Position numbers and translations under genes: made by a program. The notes beneath the pieces were generated by a model. The model saw only the letters and a list, made by a program, of their open reading frames with translations. It made no database searches and was not told the DNA's origin. DNA of 64,000 bases, from positions 1 to 64,000 of the forward strand of contig PWMU01000026.1 in the NCBI GenBank assembly GCA_003558065.1, given 5' to 3'. Origin of the DNA: Opitutia bacterium. GTDB lineage: Bacteria; Verrucomicrobiota; Verrucomicrobiia; Opitutales; T3Sed10-336. Of the stretch, positions 16,727 through 25,815 are shown in pieces. How positions within the stretch are numbered: the first letter of the stretch is position 1; each line of letters opens with the position of its first letter.

Positions 16727-17401
16727 TCAAGCGGGCTGAGGGTCTATCGGCGTCTCGTCCCGGGCATTAGCGTCACCGTTCGCCTCTCCGTTTCGGAATT
16801 GAATCAGCTTCCAGTACCCGCCGAGGTTGACGGGGAGGATGCCCTCGACCTCGATGGTGGTCATCTCGAGAAAATGGGGCAGGGAAAAATCCGGCTTGAA
16901 CCCGAGCCGCTTCGAGAAGGGGGAGAAAAATCGTTCGATGTTGCAGAGGAAGCCCTTCGAGGAGGCGAAGTGATTGAGGACCAGCACGGTCCCGCCGGGT
17001 ACGCACACGCGTGACATTTCCTGCATCATCTTCATCGGATCCGGCACCACCGAGGCCACGTACATGGCCATGACCGCATCGAAGGAGTTGTCCGGAAAAT
17101 CGAGCTCCTGCGCGTCCATTTCCAGGAACCCCTCGACTTGCGGGTATTTGTCCTGCGGGAATCGCTTCCTGGCAACCTTCAGCATTTCCGGGCTGATATC
17201 GATGCCCATCACCCGGACGTCCCTGTTGTACAGAGGAATCGAGTAGCCGGTGCCGACCCCGGCTTCGAGGATGCGACTCCCCGGAGTCTGATCGATTTTC
17301 TCAACGGCTTTTTTTCTGCCGTGGTTGACCCACGAGCCGAAAATGAGATCGTAGAACGGCGCGTAAAAGCCGTAGGCTTTGAGAATTGAATTCTTATCCA
17401 T
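16727..17401 (-). CDS. Class I SAM-dependent methyltransferase (UbiE/Pmt-like)
   Basis: A 224-aa Rossmann-fold methyltransferase. Motif I is seen as ILEAGVGTGYSIPLY (SAM-binding glycine loop), motif II as VMGIDISPEMLKVA, and the post-I acidic/aromatic block as DNSFDAVMAMYVASVVPDP. The C-terminal half, LVLNHFASSKGFLCNIERFF, resembles phosphatidylethanolamine N-methyltransferases of the PmtA type, so a lipid substrate is possible. The ATG at 17401 is preferred over a TTG further upstream because the longer form would run into tRNA-Pro. It lies 24 bp downstream of the tRNA on the same strand, so it may be co-transcribed with it. The substrate is unproven. Confidence 0.85.
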   Translation of the reverse strand: MDKNSILKAYGFYAPFYDLIFGSWVNHGRKKAVEKIDQTPGSRILEAGVGTGYSIPLYNRDVRVMGIDISPEMLKVARKRFPQDKYPQVEGFLEMDAQELDFPDNSFDAVMAMYVASVVPDPMKMMQEMSRVCVPGGTVLVLNHFASSKGFLCNIERFFSPFSKRLGFKPDFSLPHFLEMTTIEVEGILPVNLGGYWKLIQFRNGEANGDANARDETPIDPQPA

Positions 17402-17425
17402 GGTTCCGGAAAGGTTTGGCTCGGA

Positions 17426-17499
<74 letters not shown>

Positions 17500-17638
17500 A
17501 GTCAACGGAATCCTCCAACTCTCCGCTTCCGTGCGGTTTTGTCAATGATTTCGTCCACTATCCGCCGGACGGAAGCCGGGCATTCCGGCTCGTTTCTGGA
17601 TTGCACCTCGGGCGCCGTGCCTTTAGAGATCAACAGGA

Positions 17639-18250
17639 ATGATAACGAACGGGATTAAGGCGGCATTGACCCTGGCATTGCTCGCTTTGTGCGCGGGAGG
17701 CGTCGCCTTGTTTTACTCCCACCTCGCCAGGACCGAGGCTGAGGAGTCGAAGGAGGAACTCCGCGAACTGGAGCGGCTGAGCGAATTTGCCGAGAGGATC
17801 CGTGATTTTGAAGGGGATCTTCGCGAAGTGGCGGGGGATGCCGGGGAGTTTTTCGACATGCTCGACAACATTGTCGGCCAGACCGAGGATGGTTTCCGGC
17901 GGGTAGCCGAGCAGCGACGGCGGATGAACGAGAATCTCGAGAGGCTGGCCGACACCGTTCGGAGTCTGGAACAGCGGCTGGCGCATCTGGAAGAGACCAC
18001 GCCGTTGCCCGGGAATAATCAGCCGGAGGCCCCCGAAGCCCGGGCGCGTCCGGACGAGGAGGAAAGTGAACCCGAAGGACCGGCCGGGGAAAGGGATGAG
18101 GACGGGCCGCGCACCTATCAGGTCCAGACCGGGGATACCTTGTCCGGAATCGCCCGCGACCACGGAGTTGCGCTGAGCGCTCTCCAGGAGGCCAACTCCG
18201 ACGTCGACCCGCTTCGCCTCCAGGTCGGCCAGGAGATTGTCATTCCGTAG
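17639..18250 (+). CDS. Membrane-anchored coiled-coil protein with C-terminal LysM domain
   Basis: A 203-aa envelope protein. An N-terminal membrane anchor (about 7-27) is followed by a long charged coiled coil (about 33-120, ELRELERLSEFAERI to SLEQRLAHLEE), a disordered acidic/proline linker (about 121-155), and a single LysM domain (about 158-203: TYQVQTGDTLSGIARDHG ... LQVGQEIVIP). LysM binds peptidoglycan, so the protein probably tethers the membrane to the cell wall or scaffolds a wall enzyme. No catalytic domain is present. It is transcribed away from the tRNA and sits 21 bp upstream of the NUDIX gene, suggesting a two-gene unit. Confidence 0.87.
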   Translation: MITNGIKAALTLALLALCAGGVALFYSHLARTEAEESKEELRELERLSEFAERIRDFEGDLREVAGDAGEFFDMLDNIVGQTEDGFRRVAEQRRRMNENLERLADTVRSLEQRLAHLEETTPLPGNNQPEAPEARARPDEEESEPEGPAGERDEDGPRTYQVQTGDTLSGIARDHGVALSALQEANSDVDPLRLQVGQEIVIP

Positions 18251-18271
18251 AATTTTGTCTTTGAGGGAAAG

Positions 18272-18853
18272 ATGGGTAACGGGAATCGATCTTTGTCGCG
18301 GTGGGAGGTGCTGAAACGCGACTATTGCCTCGATTGCCGGGTCTTCTCGGTAATGCGGAAGCGCTTCCGGCATCCGGTGCGTCGGCAGGAATCGGATTTT
18401 TTCGTCCTTGATGCCCCCGCATGGGTGAACGTGATCGCCGTGACCGGGGACCTGCGGCTGGTCCTTGTCCGGCAATTCCGTTACGGAACGGAGGATTTTT
18501 CGCTGGAGATTCCGGGGGGGATGGCGGATTCGGGGGAAGATCCGGTGAAAGCCGGCATGCGGGAACTGCGCGAGGAAACCGGCTACGTCGGGCGTACGGC
18601 GACGGAGATCGGGGTCGTCCACCCGAACCCGGCCATCCAGAACAACCGCTGTCACCTGGTCCTGATCGAGGGGGCCCGGAAGGAGAAAGAGATCGATTGG
18701 GACAGTCATGAAGAACTGGAGACGGTGATTCTGGACGTGGAGGAAGCCTTTTCGCTCGCGCGCGAGGGCGGGATAACGCACTCGCTGGTGATCGACGCGT
18801 TTTTCTTTTTCCTGCCGCACTGGGAGCGGATTCGTGACGGTGACGGGGGATAG
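18272..18853 (+). CDS. NUDIX hydrolase (ADP-ribose pyrophosphatase-like)
   Basis: A 193-aa hydrolase acting on nucleoside diphosphates linked to another moiety. The Nudix box is complete: GGMADSGEDPVKAGMREL followed by REETGY, giving the GX5EX7REUXEEXGU pattern. Upstream, VNVIAVTGDLRLVLVRQFRYGTEDFSLEIPGG is characteristic of the ADP-ribose/GDP-mannose pyrophosphatase branch rather than the MutT branch. The length is typical of that branch. It follows the LysM gene by 21 bp and precedes serC by 79 bp. The substrate choice between ADP-ribose and sugar nucleotides is not decided by sequence. Confidence 0.9.
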   Translation: MGNGNRSLSRWEVLKRDYCLDCRVFSVMRKRFRHPVRRQESDFFVLDAPAWVNVIAVTGDLRLVLVRQFRYGTEDFSLEIPGGMADSGEDPVKAGMRELREETGYVGRTATEIGVVHPNPAIQNNRCHLVLIEGARKEKEIDWDSHEELETVILDVEEAFSLAREGGITHSLVIDAFFFFLPHWERIRDGDGG

Positions 18854-18932
18854 GGGATCCCTTGCGCACGACTCGGGCCCCTTCCCGGAAAATACCTTGT
18901 CCCGGCAAAGAGGAACTCCGTACACTGGGAGA

Positions 18933-20033
18933 ATGAGCACAACACGATCCCAAGCGCATCGTTCGCACAACTTCAGCGCCGGTCCGGCGGTTCTGCCGTT
19001 GGAGGTGCTGGAGAAAGCCCGTGAGGAGCTGCCCGACTACCGGGGGACCGGTTCCTCGATCATGGAGCTGAGTCACCGGGGCCCCGAATACATGGAGGTC
19101 GACGCGCGGGCGAGAAGCCGCCTGGTGGAATTGCTGGGGCTGGGCGACGACTTCGAGGTCATGTTCCTCCAGGGCGGCGCCAGCACCCAGTTTATGATGG
19201 CGCCGATGAATTTCCTGAGCGGGGACCGGACCGCCGACTATCTGAATACGGGGGCCTGGGCGAAAAAGGCGATCAAGGAGGCCCGGATTATCGGCGACGT
19301 CCACGAGGCCTTCAGCTCGGAGGAAGGCAATTACAACCGGGTGCCCCGCGACGAGGAACTCCGGATGTCCGGCAACCCGGTCTACCTGCACTTTACCTCC
19401 AACAACACGATTTTCGGCACCCAGCATCCCGAAGAGCCGGAGTCCGGAGGGGTGCCGCTGATCTGCGACGCCTCGTCGGATTTCCTGTCCCGCCCGCTCG
19501 ACGTGAAACGTTACGGGCTCATTTACGCCGGCGCCCAGAAAAACGCCGGTCCTTCCGGGGTGACCCTCGTGCTGGTGCGCAAGGACTTCCTGGAGGGCGC
19601 GCGGACCGATGGAATCCCGTCGATGCTTCAGTACAAGACCCACGCCGGCACGATGTTCAATACCCCGCCCACCTTCGGGGTCTACCTGGTGAACCTGGTG
19701 CTCGGGTGGCTGCAGGAATGCGGCGGTCTGGCCGGGATCGAGCGCCGGAACCGCGAGAAGGCGCGGTTGATTTACGACGAGATCGACCGCGACGCGTTTT
19801 ACCGGACCCCCGTCGAAAAGGAATCGCGCTCGTTGATGAACGTGGTTTTCCGGCTGCCGAGCAAGGAGTTGGAAAAGACGTTTCTGAAGGAAGCGGAGGC
19901 GCGCGACATGCACGGGCTGAAGGGCCACCGCAGCGTGGGCGGGCTCCGGGCGAGCATCTACAATGCGTGCCCGCGCGAGAGTGTCGAAGCGCTTGCCGGT
20001 TTCATGGCCGAATTCCGCCAAAAACACGGATGA
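18933..20033 (+). CDS. serC: Phosphoserine aminotransferase
   Basis: A 366-aa PLP enzyme converting 3-phosphohydroxypyruvate and glutamate to phosphoserine; in many bacteria it also acts in pyridoxine synthesis. The family's opening HNFSAGPAVLP is present near residue 10. SIMELSHRGPEY supplies substrate-binding His-Arg, and FLQGGASTQF binds phosphate. The PLP lysine lies in YAGAQKNAGPSG near residue 202, and GLKGHRSVGGLRASIYNA near the end supplies phosphate-binding His/Arg. The ATG at 18933 is chosen because family similarity begins there. The stop overlaps the hisA start by four bases (ATGA), so serine and histidine biosynthesis genes are coupled in one transcript here. Confidence 0.97.
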   Translation: MSTTRSQAHRSHNFSAGPAVLPLEVLEKAREELPDYRGTGSSIMELSHRGPEYMEVDARARSRLVELLGLGDDFEVMFLQGGASTQFMMAPMNFLSGDRTADYLNTGAWAKKAIKEARIIGDVHEAFSSEEGNYNRVPRDEELRMSGNPVYLHFTSNNTIFGTQHPEEPESGGVPLICDASSDFLSRPLDVKRYGLIYAGAQKNAGPSGVTLVLVRKDFLEGARTDGIPSMLQYKTHAGTMFNTPPTFGVYLVNLVLGWLQECGGLAGIERRNREKARLIYDEIDRDAFYRTPVEKESRSLMNVVFRLPSKELEKTFLKEAEARDMHGLKGHRSVGGLRASIYNACPRESVEALAGFMAEFRQKHG

Positions 20034-20767
20034 CGGACAAGATGAGGATTTATCCTGCGATCGACATACGCGGAGGCCGCTGCGTGCGCCTTCACCAGGG
20101 CGACAAGAACCGGGAGACCGTTTACTACGACGATCCGGCGGAGCCCGCCGGCCTCTGGAAAAAGGCCGGCTCGGAGTGGGTGCACGTGGTGGACCTGGAC
20201 GGGGCCTTCGACGGCGTCCCGAAGAACGGCGAGGCGGTGCGGCGCATCGCCGCGACCGGGCTGAAGGTCGAGCTCGGCGGCGGTATCCGTAGCTCCGATA
20301 CGGTCGCCGCCGCGCTGGCGGCGGGCGCCTCCCGCGTGGTGATCGGCACCCGGGCGTGCGAAAGCGAGGAGTTTGTCAAAAATCTGGTCCTCGAGCACGG
20401 CGACCGGATCGCGGTGGGGATCGACGCCCGCGAAGGCAAGGTGGCGGTCAAGGGGTGGGTCGACACGACCGGAACCTCCGCCGTCGAACTGGCCCGGCGC
20501 ATGGCGGAACTCGGGGTCGCCACCCTGATCTACACCGATATCGCCACCGACGGCACCCTGACCGGTCCCAATTTCGCGGCCCAGCAGGAAATGCTGGAAA
20601 CCGTTTCCGCACGGGTGATCGCTTCCGGGGGAGTCGCCCGGCGTGAGGACGTGGCGCGTTTTGCGGAGATGGCACGGAAGCACCCGAACCTGGAAGGCGT
20701 CATCGTCGGGAAGGCCCTTTACGACGGAAAGGTCGACCTGGCCGACCTGATCGCGCTCGCGGGCTGA
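20030..20767 (+). CDS. hisA: HisA, phosphoribosylformimino-AICAR phosphate isomerase
   Basis: A 245-aa (beta/alpha)8 isomerase of histidine biosynthesis, converting ProFAR to PRFAR. The hallmark start IYPAIDIRGGRCVRLHQGD carries the first catalytic Asp. VELGGGIRS and VIASGGVARREDV are the two phosphate-binding glycine loops. VGIDAREGKVAVKGW supplies the second catalytic Asp region, and YTDIATDGTLTGPN is typical. A start at 20030 (MTDKMRIYPAIDI) is favoured by the ATGA overlap with serC; ATG at 20042 is nearly as good. The related HisF would have different sequence around the first loop. No other his gene is in the window, so the pathway is dispersed. Confidence 0.96.
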   Translation: MTDKMRIYPAIDIRGGRCVRLHQGDKNRETVYYDDPAEPAGLWKKAGSEWVHVVDLDGAFDGVPKNGEAVRRIAATGLKVELGGGIRSSDTVAAALAAGASRVVIGTRACESEEFVKNLVLEHGDRIAVGIDAREGKVAVKGWVDTTGTSAVELARRMAELGVATLIYTDIATDGTLTGPNFAAQQEMLETVSARVIASGGVARREDVARFAEMARKHPNLEGVIVGKALYDGKVDLADLIALAG

Positions 20768-20782
20768 GGAGGCACGGGCGCC

Positions 20783-22177
20783 TCAGACGCCCAATGCCTC
20801 AACGATGTCCTCGAGCGGATAGGTGATGATTTCCGAGAGGGTCGGATGATACCAGGGGGCTTTCAGGAGGTCTTTTGCGGTTGCGTTGAGCGCGATGGCG
20901 GTGGAGAGGGCATGGATCAGTTCGCCCGCGTCCTTGCCGGCGATTTCCGCGCCGAGGATTCTCCCGTCTTTCCGCGAGGCGACGACCTTGACGTAACCGT
21001 ACTTGGCTTCCATGAGGATCGATTTTCCGTGGTCGTCGAAGGGGAAGGACGCGCTCGCCACATCCTCCCCGGCCTCCCGGAGGACCGCTTCGCTTCGCCC
21101 GGCCAGCGCGACCTGGGGATCGGTGAACAGGACCATCAGCAACAGGCGGTAATCCACGGGGGAAACCTCCCGCCCGAACGCGTGCTGCGCGGCGACCTCG
21201 CCCTGCTGGATGGCGATATGGACGATTTCGTAGGGACCGGAGCAGTCGCCCGCGGCGTAGATGTCCGGGTTGCTGGATTGCTGGTGCGGACCGGTCTCGA
21301 CCTGACCGTTGTCCCTGGTTTTGACGCCCGCGGCTTCCAGGTTGAGCGTATTCGTGTTGGCGATACGACCCAGGGCGTTGAATCCGTGGGCGGCCCGCCG
21401 GGTCACTTCCTTGCCCCCGTGCTCGAAAACCACCTCTACGCCGTTTCCGGATTCCCGAATCTCCCGAATCTCCCGGATGTGGGTCCCGGTAAACAGTTCG
21501 ATCCCCTCGTCGCGGAAAGCCGTTTCGATCACACGCGCCGCCCCTTCGGGAAAATCCTTCAGGATCCGGGGGCTGCGCTGGATCTGGATGACCTCGCTGC
21601 CGATGCGGCGCAGGTACTGCGCCAGCTCGCAGGCGACGATGCCGCCGCCGAGCACGATCACCGATTCCGGCACGAAGTCGAGTTCGAGTACGTCGTCGCT
21701 CGTCCACAGCGGCACCCGGGCGAGTCCGGGAACGGGGGGACGCGCGACGACGGAACCGGTGGAGACGAGGAATTTTTTCCCATGGAGGACGGTTCCGTCG
21801 TCGAGCTCGACGGATTTCCCGTCACGAAACCGCGCGTGGCGCCGGTAGAGATCGAATTTTCCGGACTTCAAACCCTGCTGCCGGTACGAGGCGAAATCGG
21901 CGATAATCTCGCGTTTGCGCGCGGCCACCCGTTTCATGTCGGGCTCGGCCCGGGGAATGTCGAGCCCGAACCGGTCGCCGTGGCGGGCGTGATGGAGGAT
22001 CTCGGCTGCATAAATGAGGGTTTTCGAGGGCATGCAGCCGCGCAGGATGCACAGCCCGCCCAGGGGATCGGCGCCGTCGACGACAGCCACGCTTTTCGTG
22101 AATTCCAGGGCCTTTTGCGCCGCGTTGTAGCCGGCGCTGCCGCCGCCAATGACAATGAAATCGTACTGTTTGGACAT
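20783..22177 (-). CDS. Class I pyridine nucleotide-disulfide oxidoreductase (dihydrolipoyl dehydrogenase/MerA-like)
   Basis: A 464-aa flavoprotein disulfide reductase. The FAD-binding DFIVIGGGSAGYNAAQKA opens the protein at residue 6. The redox disulfide is Cys43/Cys48 in GGLCILRGCMPSK, a variant of the usual GGTCxNxGCxPSK. The NAD(P) loop is VIVLGGGIVACELAQYLR, the second FAD motif is NPDIYAAGDCSG, and the dimer-partner active-site His is in WYHPTLSE near the end. The Thr-to-Leu and Asn-to-Leu changes before the redox pair place it outside the classical E3 enzymes. No 2-oxoacid dehydrogenase subunits or mer genes are nearby, so the substrate is unknown. It is convergent with hisA and monocistronic. 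Confidence 0.88.
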   Translation of the reverse strand: MSKQYDFIVIGGGSAGYNAAQKALEFTKSVAVVDGADPLGGLCILRGCMPSKTLIYAAEILHHARHGDRFGLDIPRAEPDMKRVAARKREIIADFASYRQQGLKSGKFDLYRRHARFRDGKSVELDDGTVLHGKKFLVSTGSVVARPPVPGLARVPLWTSDDVLELDFVPESVIVLGGGIVACELAQYLRRIGSEVIQIQRSPRILKDFPEGAARVIETAFRDEGIELFTGTHIREIREIRESGNGVEVVFEHGGKEVTRRAAHGFNALGRIANTNTLNLEAAGVKTRDNGQVETGPHQQSSNPDIYAAGDCSGPYEIVHIAIQQGEVAAQHAFGREVSPVDYRLLLMVLFTDPQVALAGRSEAVLREAGEDVASASFPFDDHGKSILMEAKYGYVKVVASRKDGRILGAEIAGKDAGELIHALSTAIALNATAKDLLKAPWYHPTLSEIITYPLEDIVEALGV

Positions 22178-22336
22178 GGAGGCCGATTGTAGGCGGGGGA
22201 GGCCCATTTGAACAGACCGAAACAAGGGTCACCGGCCCGGTCCGTTACCGGGTGCGGGACCCTTTTTCCTGAAACGCGCCCGCGGGGGATATTTGGCGCT
22301 GACTCCCCCCCGGGACTCCTGCTACATTCCGCTTTC

Positions 22337-23221
22337 ATGATCATCGACAGCCATGTTCACCTTTACGCGCCCGAGGTGGCGGCGGATCCGCGCGGCTGGG
22401 CGGAGGCCCGGGGCGAAGAGCGCTGGGCGAACCTGGCCGCGCCGGTTTCGGGGCCGCGGCTGCAGGGGTGGTCGGATATCGACACGCTCCTGTCGGATAT
22501 GGACGCCGCCGGTGTGGAAAAAGCGGTCCTTCTCGGTTGGTACTGGGATCATCTGGAAACCTGTGTCGAGCAGAACAACTGGTACCTCGGGTGGATCAAA
22601 CAGCATCCCGACCGGCTGATGGCCTTCGCCACCGTCCAGCCGCGGGCGGGGGCCGAGGCCGAAGATGAAGTGAAACGGGCTGTCGACGCCGGTCTGTGCG
22701 GGATAGGGGAGCTCTCGCACACCTCACAGGGCTTTTCCATGGAGCATCCCGGGTGGATCCGGATCCTCGAACTCGCTGTGGAACGGGGGCTCCCGATCAA
22801 CCTGCACGTCAACGAACCGGTCGGCCGCCGGCATCCCGGTCGCCTGCAGGATGCCCTCGACGATTACGTTTGGCTGGCCGATCGTTTTCCCGATTTGAAA
22901 CTGATCCTCGCCCATTGGGGCGGCCTTCTGCCGTTTTTCGAAATCAACAAGTGGGTCGGCAGCCGGATGAGCAACGTCTATTACGACACCGCGGCCAGCC
23001 CGCTGCTGTACGATCCAAGGATTTTCCGTACGGTCGTGGACGCGATCTGACCCGAACGCGTCCTTTACGGCTCCGACTACCCGCTCCGCCTATACCCGAA
23101 AAAGCAGCAATTCCCCGATTTTCGTCCCTTCCTTGAGGAGATACGGAACGCGGACCTGAGCGAAGCCGAACAGAGACCCATTCTCGGCGGGAACGCCCGG
23201 GACCTGTTCGGAAAGGATTGA
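22337..23221 (+). pseudogene. Amidohydrolase-family gene interrupted by an in-frame TGA at codon 238
   Basis: The frame from ATG 22337 encodes a metal-dependent amidohydrolase (amidohydrolase_2/ACMSD-like TIM barrel). It starts MIIDSHVHLYAPE, continues with INLHVNEPVGRRHP, LKLILAHWGG and NVYYDTAASPLLYD, and ends at a TGA (23048-23050). Translation resumed past that codon gives PERVLYGSDYPLRLYPKK, the family's C-terminal metal/substrate block, then a plausible end ILGGNARDLFGKD before TGA at 23219. A complete product would be 294 aa. The TGA stands where relatives usually have Gly (GGA to TGA, one base). All flanking genes use TGA as stop, so recoding of the genome is excluded. It is either a recent pseudogene, a sequencing error, or rare readthrough. 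If truncated, the product lacks the catalytic Asp of GSDYP. Confidence 0.85.
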
Positions 23222-23351
23222 CGGGGTCCCGCAGACATTCTTGGCTTGGCTGTCTCGAATGGCGTGGGGGAAAAAAACGCGCATTGAAGTTTCGGAAAAC
23301 GCTTATATCGAGGGGCGCGATCCATAAATCTCCACCAAACCCGTTGTTATT

Positions 23352-24647
23352 ATGAAGAAATCCGGACCGAAATTAACAGCAACCTGCCTGATCGCAGGCT
23401 CCCTGGCGATGGCGACACTGGCCGACGCCCACATTCGCGAACTGGAGCCCTCGACCGAGCCGATTCATGTTCGGGTGCTCTTCGAATCCAATCCCGCGAA
23501 CGAGGCGGTGGTTGCGTGGACCACGACGGCTGAGGGCGAATCGCATCGGGTGTATGTCTGTACCGAGCCTCGCCAAGGCGACCTCGACGCCTACTCCCTG
23601 GATCTGCAAAGCGACCACAGCCAGCCGTACACCCTCCGCACCGAAGAGGAGGAAGTCGGCATGAACGGCTTTACTCACAATGTGTTTCTCGGCGATCTGG
23701 AGCCCGCCACAAGGTATTACCTGACCGTTGTTTCCGATGGTGAAGCCTCCGAGGAGTACTATTTCAAGACCGCGCCGGACGATGACCGCCAGGTCCGCGT
23801 CGTCGGGGTCGGGGACTCGCGAACACCGAGAGCGGGTCGCACCCACGAAGAGAATGAACGCAGGCAGGTGAACGCCCTGATGCGGCGGCTTGTCGAGGAG
23901 CACTCGGACATCGTCGCCATGATTCACGGGGCGGATTACACGAACCGGGCGTATTGGGCCGAGCTTTACTGGTGGTTGAAGGACCACGCTGAAATGACGA
24001 CCGCCTCCGACAATCGCCTGCTGCCCATCATTCCCTCGCGCGGCAATCATGACCGGGACATCGGGTTCGAGGAAATGTTCTGGTGGCCGGACCGGGAGAA
24101 CGACTACTATTACACGACCCACCTCAATTCAGAGGCCGCGGTCATCACCCTGAACACGGAAATCAGCCGCGGAGGCGACCAGCGGGCCTGGCTGGAATCG
24201 GAGCTCGCCGAGCTCCGGCCTTCGAAGCGATGGTTGCTGGCAATGTACCACCGTCCCGCCTACCCCAGTGTCCGCGATTACGGGACCGGTTCGAGCCAGC
24301 GCAGCGCCTGGGTTCCCCTCTTTGAAGAGTATGGACTGGATCTGGCCTACGAGTCCCACGATCACGCCCTGAAGCGCAGCCATCCCATCTTCGACGGAGA
24401 GATCGACGAGGAGCGCGGGGTCGTTTACTTCGGCGACGGCGGGGCCGGGGTTCCCCAGCGCCAGCCGGATCCGGACCGTTGGTATCTGAAAATGACCGGG
24501 CGTTATCACCATACGCATTTGGTGACCTTCAACGACGATCACGTCGACGTGAAGGCGATCAACATTGATGACGAGATCGTGGACGAATTCAGCCTGACCC
24601 ATGACCGCAGACTGGTCGTCGAGGGAGAGCCGGCGGGTGGCGAATGA
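23352..24647 (+). CDS. Exported purple acid phosphatase-like metallophosphoesterase
   Basis: A 431-aa secreted protein. Its signal peptide is at 1-26 (hydrophobic LTATCLIAGSLAMATLADA). Residues about 35-140 form a fibronectin-III-like domain as in purple acid phosphatases (VRVLFESNPANEAVVAWTT, LGDLEPATRYYLTV). The calcineurin-like domain follows with VVGVGDSR, IHGADYT, SRGNHDRD, MYHRPAY and SHDHALKRS. GNHD, the His of MYHRP and the final HDH are conserved. The GDxxY and GHxH positions are altered (GADYT, SHDH), so metal coordination may be unusual. It likely releases phosphate in the periplasm or outside. It overlaps the next membrane-protein gene and heads a three-gene cluster. Confidence 0.85.
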   Translation: MKKSGPKLTATCLIAGSLAMATLADAHIRELEPSTEPIHVRVLFESNPANEAVVAWTTTAEGESHRVYVCTEPRQGDLDAYSLDLQSDHSQPYTLRTEEEEVGMNGFTHNVFLGDLEPATRYYLTVVSDGEASEEYYFKTAPDDDRQVRVVGVGDSRTPRAGRTHEENERRQVNALMRRLVEEHSDIVAMIHGADYTNRAYWAELYWWLKDHAEMTTASDNRLLPIIPSRGNHDRDIGFEEMFWWPDRENDYYYTTHLNSEAAVITLNTEISRGGDQRAWLESELAELRPSKRWLLAMYHRPAYPSVRDYGTGSSQRSAWVPLFEEYGLDLAYESHDHALKRSHPIFDGEIDEERGVVYFGDGGAGVPQRQPDPDRWYLKMTGRYHHTHLVTFNDDHVDVKAINIDDEIVDEFSLTHDRRLVVEGEPAGGE

Positions 24648-25653
24648 AGCGGCTGTTTCCGGAGCCGTTCCGGCGTCCGATGGGCGTCGCGAGGGGCGTC
24701 GGTTCGGTCCTGTTGATGCCGGATCCTGGCTGATTCGTGTCGCCGTGTTGCTTCACGCGCTGGCGTTGTTCGCCATCGTGTTTTCGACCCGGCAGACGCA
24801 GTTTGGCAACGTTCTCTTCCTCAAGTGGTTCATCGACCTGGAGGATCCCTACGCCGCGGCGATTCTCGTCGAAAAGATTACCGTTTCCCTGTACCTGCTG
24901 GCCGGGCTGATCGTGCTGTTCCGCCCGTACTGGCCGCTCCTCCTGCTGATGGCCGCTTACGCCTTCATGGAGGCGGCCTCGGGCACCTTCAATGCCGGTT
25001 ATCGGTTCAGCGAGTGGACCATCCCCGCGCACGCCCTCCGGTACGGGTTGCCTCTGGTGCTTCTCACCCTGGTGGTCCTGCCGAAAATCGCGAGCCTTAG
25101 GAACTGGACGGTTCCGGTGGCCGCGGGGCTGTTGCGCGTGCTGGTGGCCGTGGTTTTCGTCACCCACGGCTATCAGGCGCTGATGGAGGATCCGCGTTTT
25201 ATCGACCTGATTATCGGCAGTTTCGGAAACCTTTTCAATGTGTCCGTGGGCGAGTCAACGGCGGTTGCTGTTTTGAAGGTGATTGCCGTGATCGATTTCT
25301 GCGTGGCGCTCGCAGCCCTGATCTATCCCAGGCCATTGTTGGTGCCGCATCGATTCTGGGCTTCCCCCTGCCGGGATTGCGCCATTCGCAGGGTGATCGT
25401 TCCCGGACTGATGATCTGGCTGGCGTTCTGGGGGTTGATCACCGCGCTTTCGAGGATGACGGCGATGAGGCCCTCCGAGGCCCTCTCGGAATACCCGGAG
25501 CTGCTCGTTCGCGTTCCCCACGTATTGGGGCCCCTGGCGCTGTGGTGCCTGTTTGCCGCAACTTATCGAACGCGGACCTGTCGTTCCGGGGAGGAGGCCG
25601 AACCGGCGGGCGCTTCCCGCGAAGTCGACCCGTCCCGGCCGGCGTGGAGGTGA
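24601..25653 (+). CDS. Polytopic membrane protein, DoxX-like second half
   Basis: A protein of up to 350 aa with about seven or eight membrane helices between residues 43 and 320. I do not recognise a full-length family. The segment around residues 175-235 (LLRVLVAVVFVTHGYQALMEDP) resembles the first helix of DoxX-like proteins (a hydrophobic helix ending in F-x-x-H-G). The C-terminal 30 residues are charged and disordered. The ATG at 24601 overlaps the phosphoesterase by 47 bp; GTG at 24637, preceded by GGAGAG, is an equally good start. The coding overlap points to co-translation. The gene after it begins about 160 bp downstream. Function unknown. Confidence 0.75.
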   Translation: MTADWSSRESRRVANEAAVSGAVPASDGRREGRRFGPVDAGSWLIRVAVLLHALALFAIVFSTRQTQFGNVLFLKWFIDLEDPYAAAILVEKITVSLYLLAGLIVLFRPYWPLLLLMAAYAFMEAASGTFNAGYRFSEWTIPAHALRYGLPLVLLTLVVLPKIASLRNWTVPVAAGLLRVLVAVVFVTHGYQALMEDPRFIDLIIGSFGNLFNVSVGESTAVAVLKVIAVIDFCVALAALIYPRPLLVPHRFWASPCRDCAIRRVIVPGLMIWLAFWGLITALSRMTAMRPSEALSEYPELLVRVPHVLGPLALWCLFAATYRTRTCRSGEEAEPAGASREVDPSRPAWR

Positions 25654-25815
25654 GTGCTCCGTTGCTCCCTCGCGGGGTGTGGAGTCGGAGTGGGGAGAAG
25701 GCGGAATCCCGCGGCGGGCGTGTGCGCCGGGGCTTCCACGGAAAGCGCGGGGAGTGCCGGGACCGGACACGTTGCTTCTCCATTGGGGAGACACACAAGC
25801 GATTATGAGATCGAT

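Noticed and set aside
18240-20027. Open frame of about 590 codons antisense to the NUDIX gene and serC
   Set aside because: It is the complement of two confidently identified genes. The product is Arg/Pro/Ser-rich without domain features.
23048-23050. Selenocysteine or reassigned TGA (Gly) at codon 238 of the amidohydrolase
   Set aside because: The position is normally Gly and not a redox or metal residue, and neighbouring genes end in TGA, so code reassignment does not fit. No SECIS-like stem-loop was recognised after the codon.
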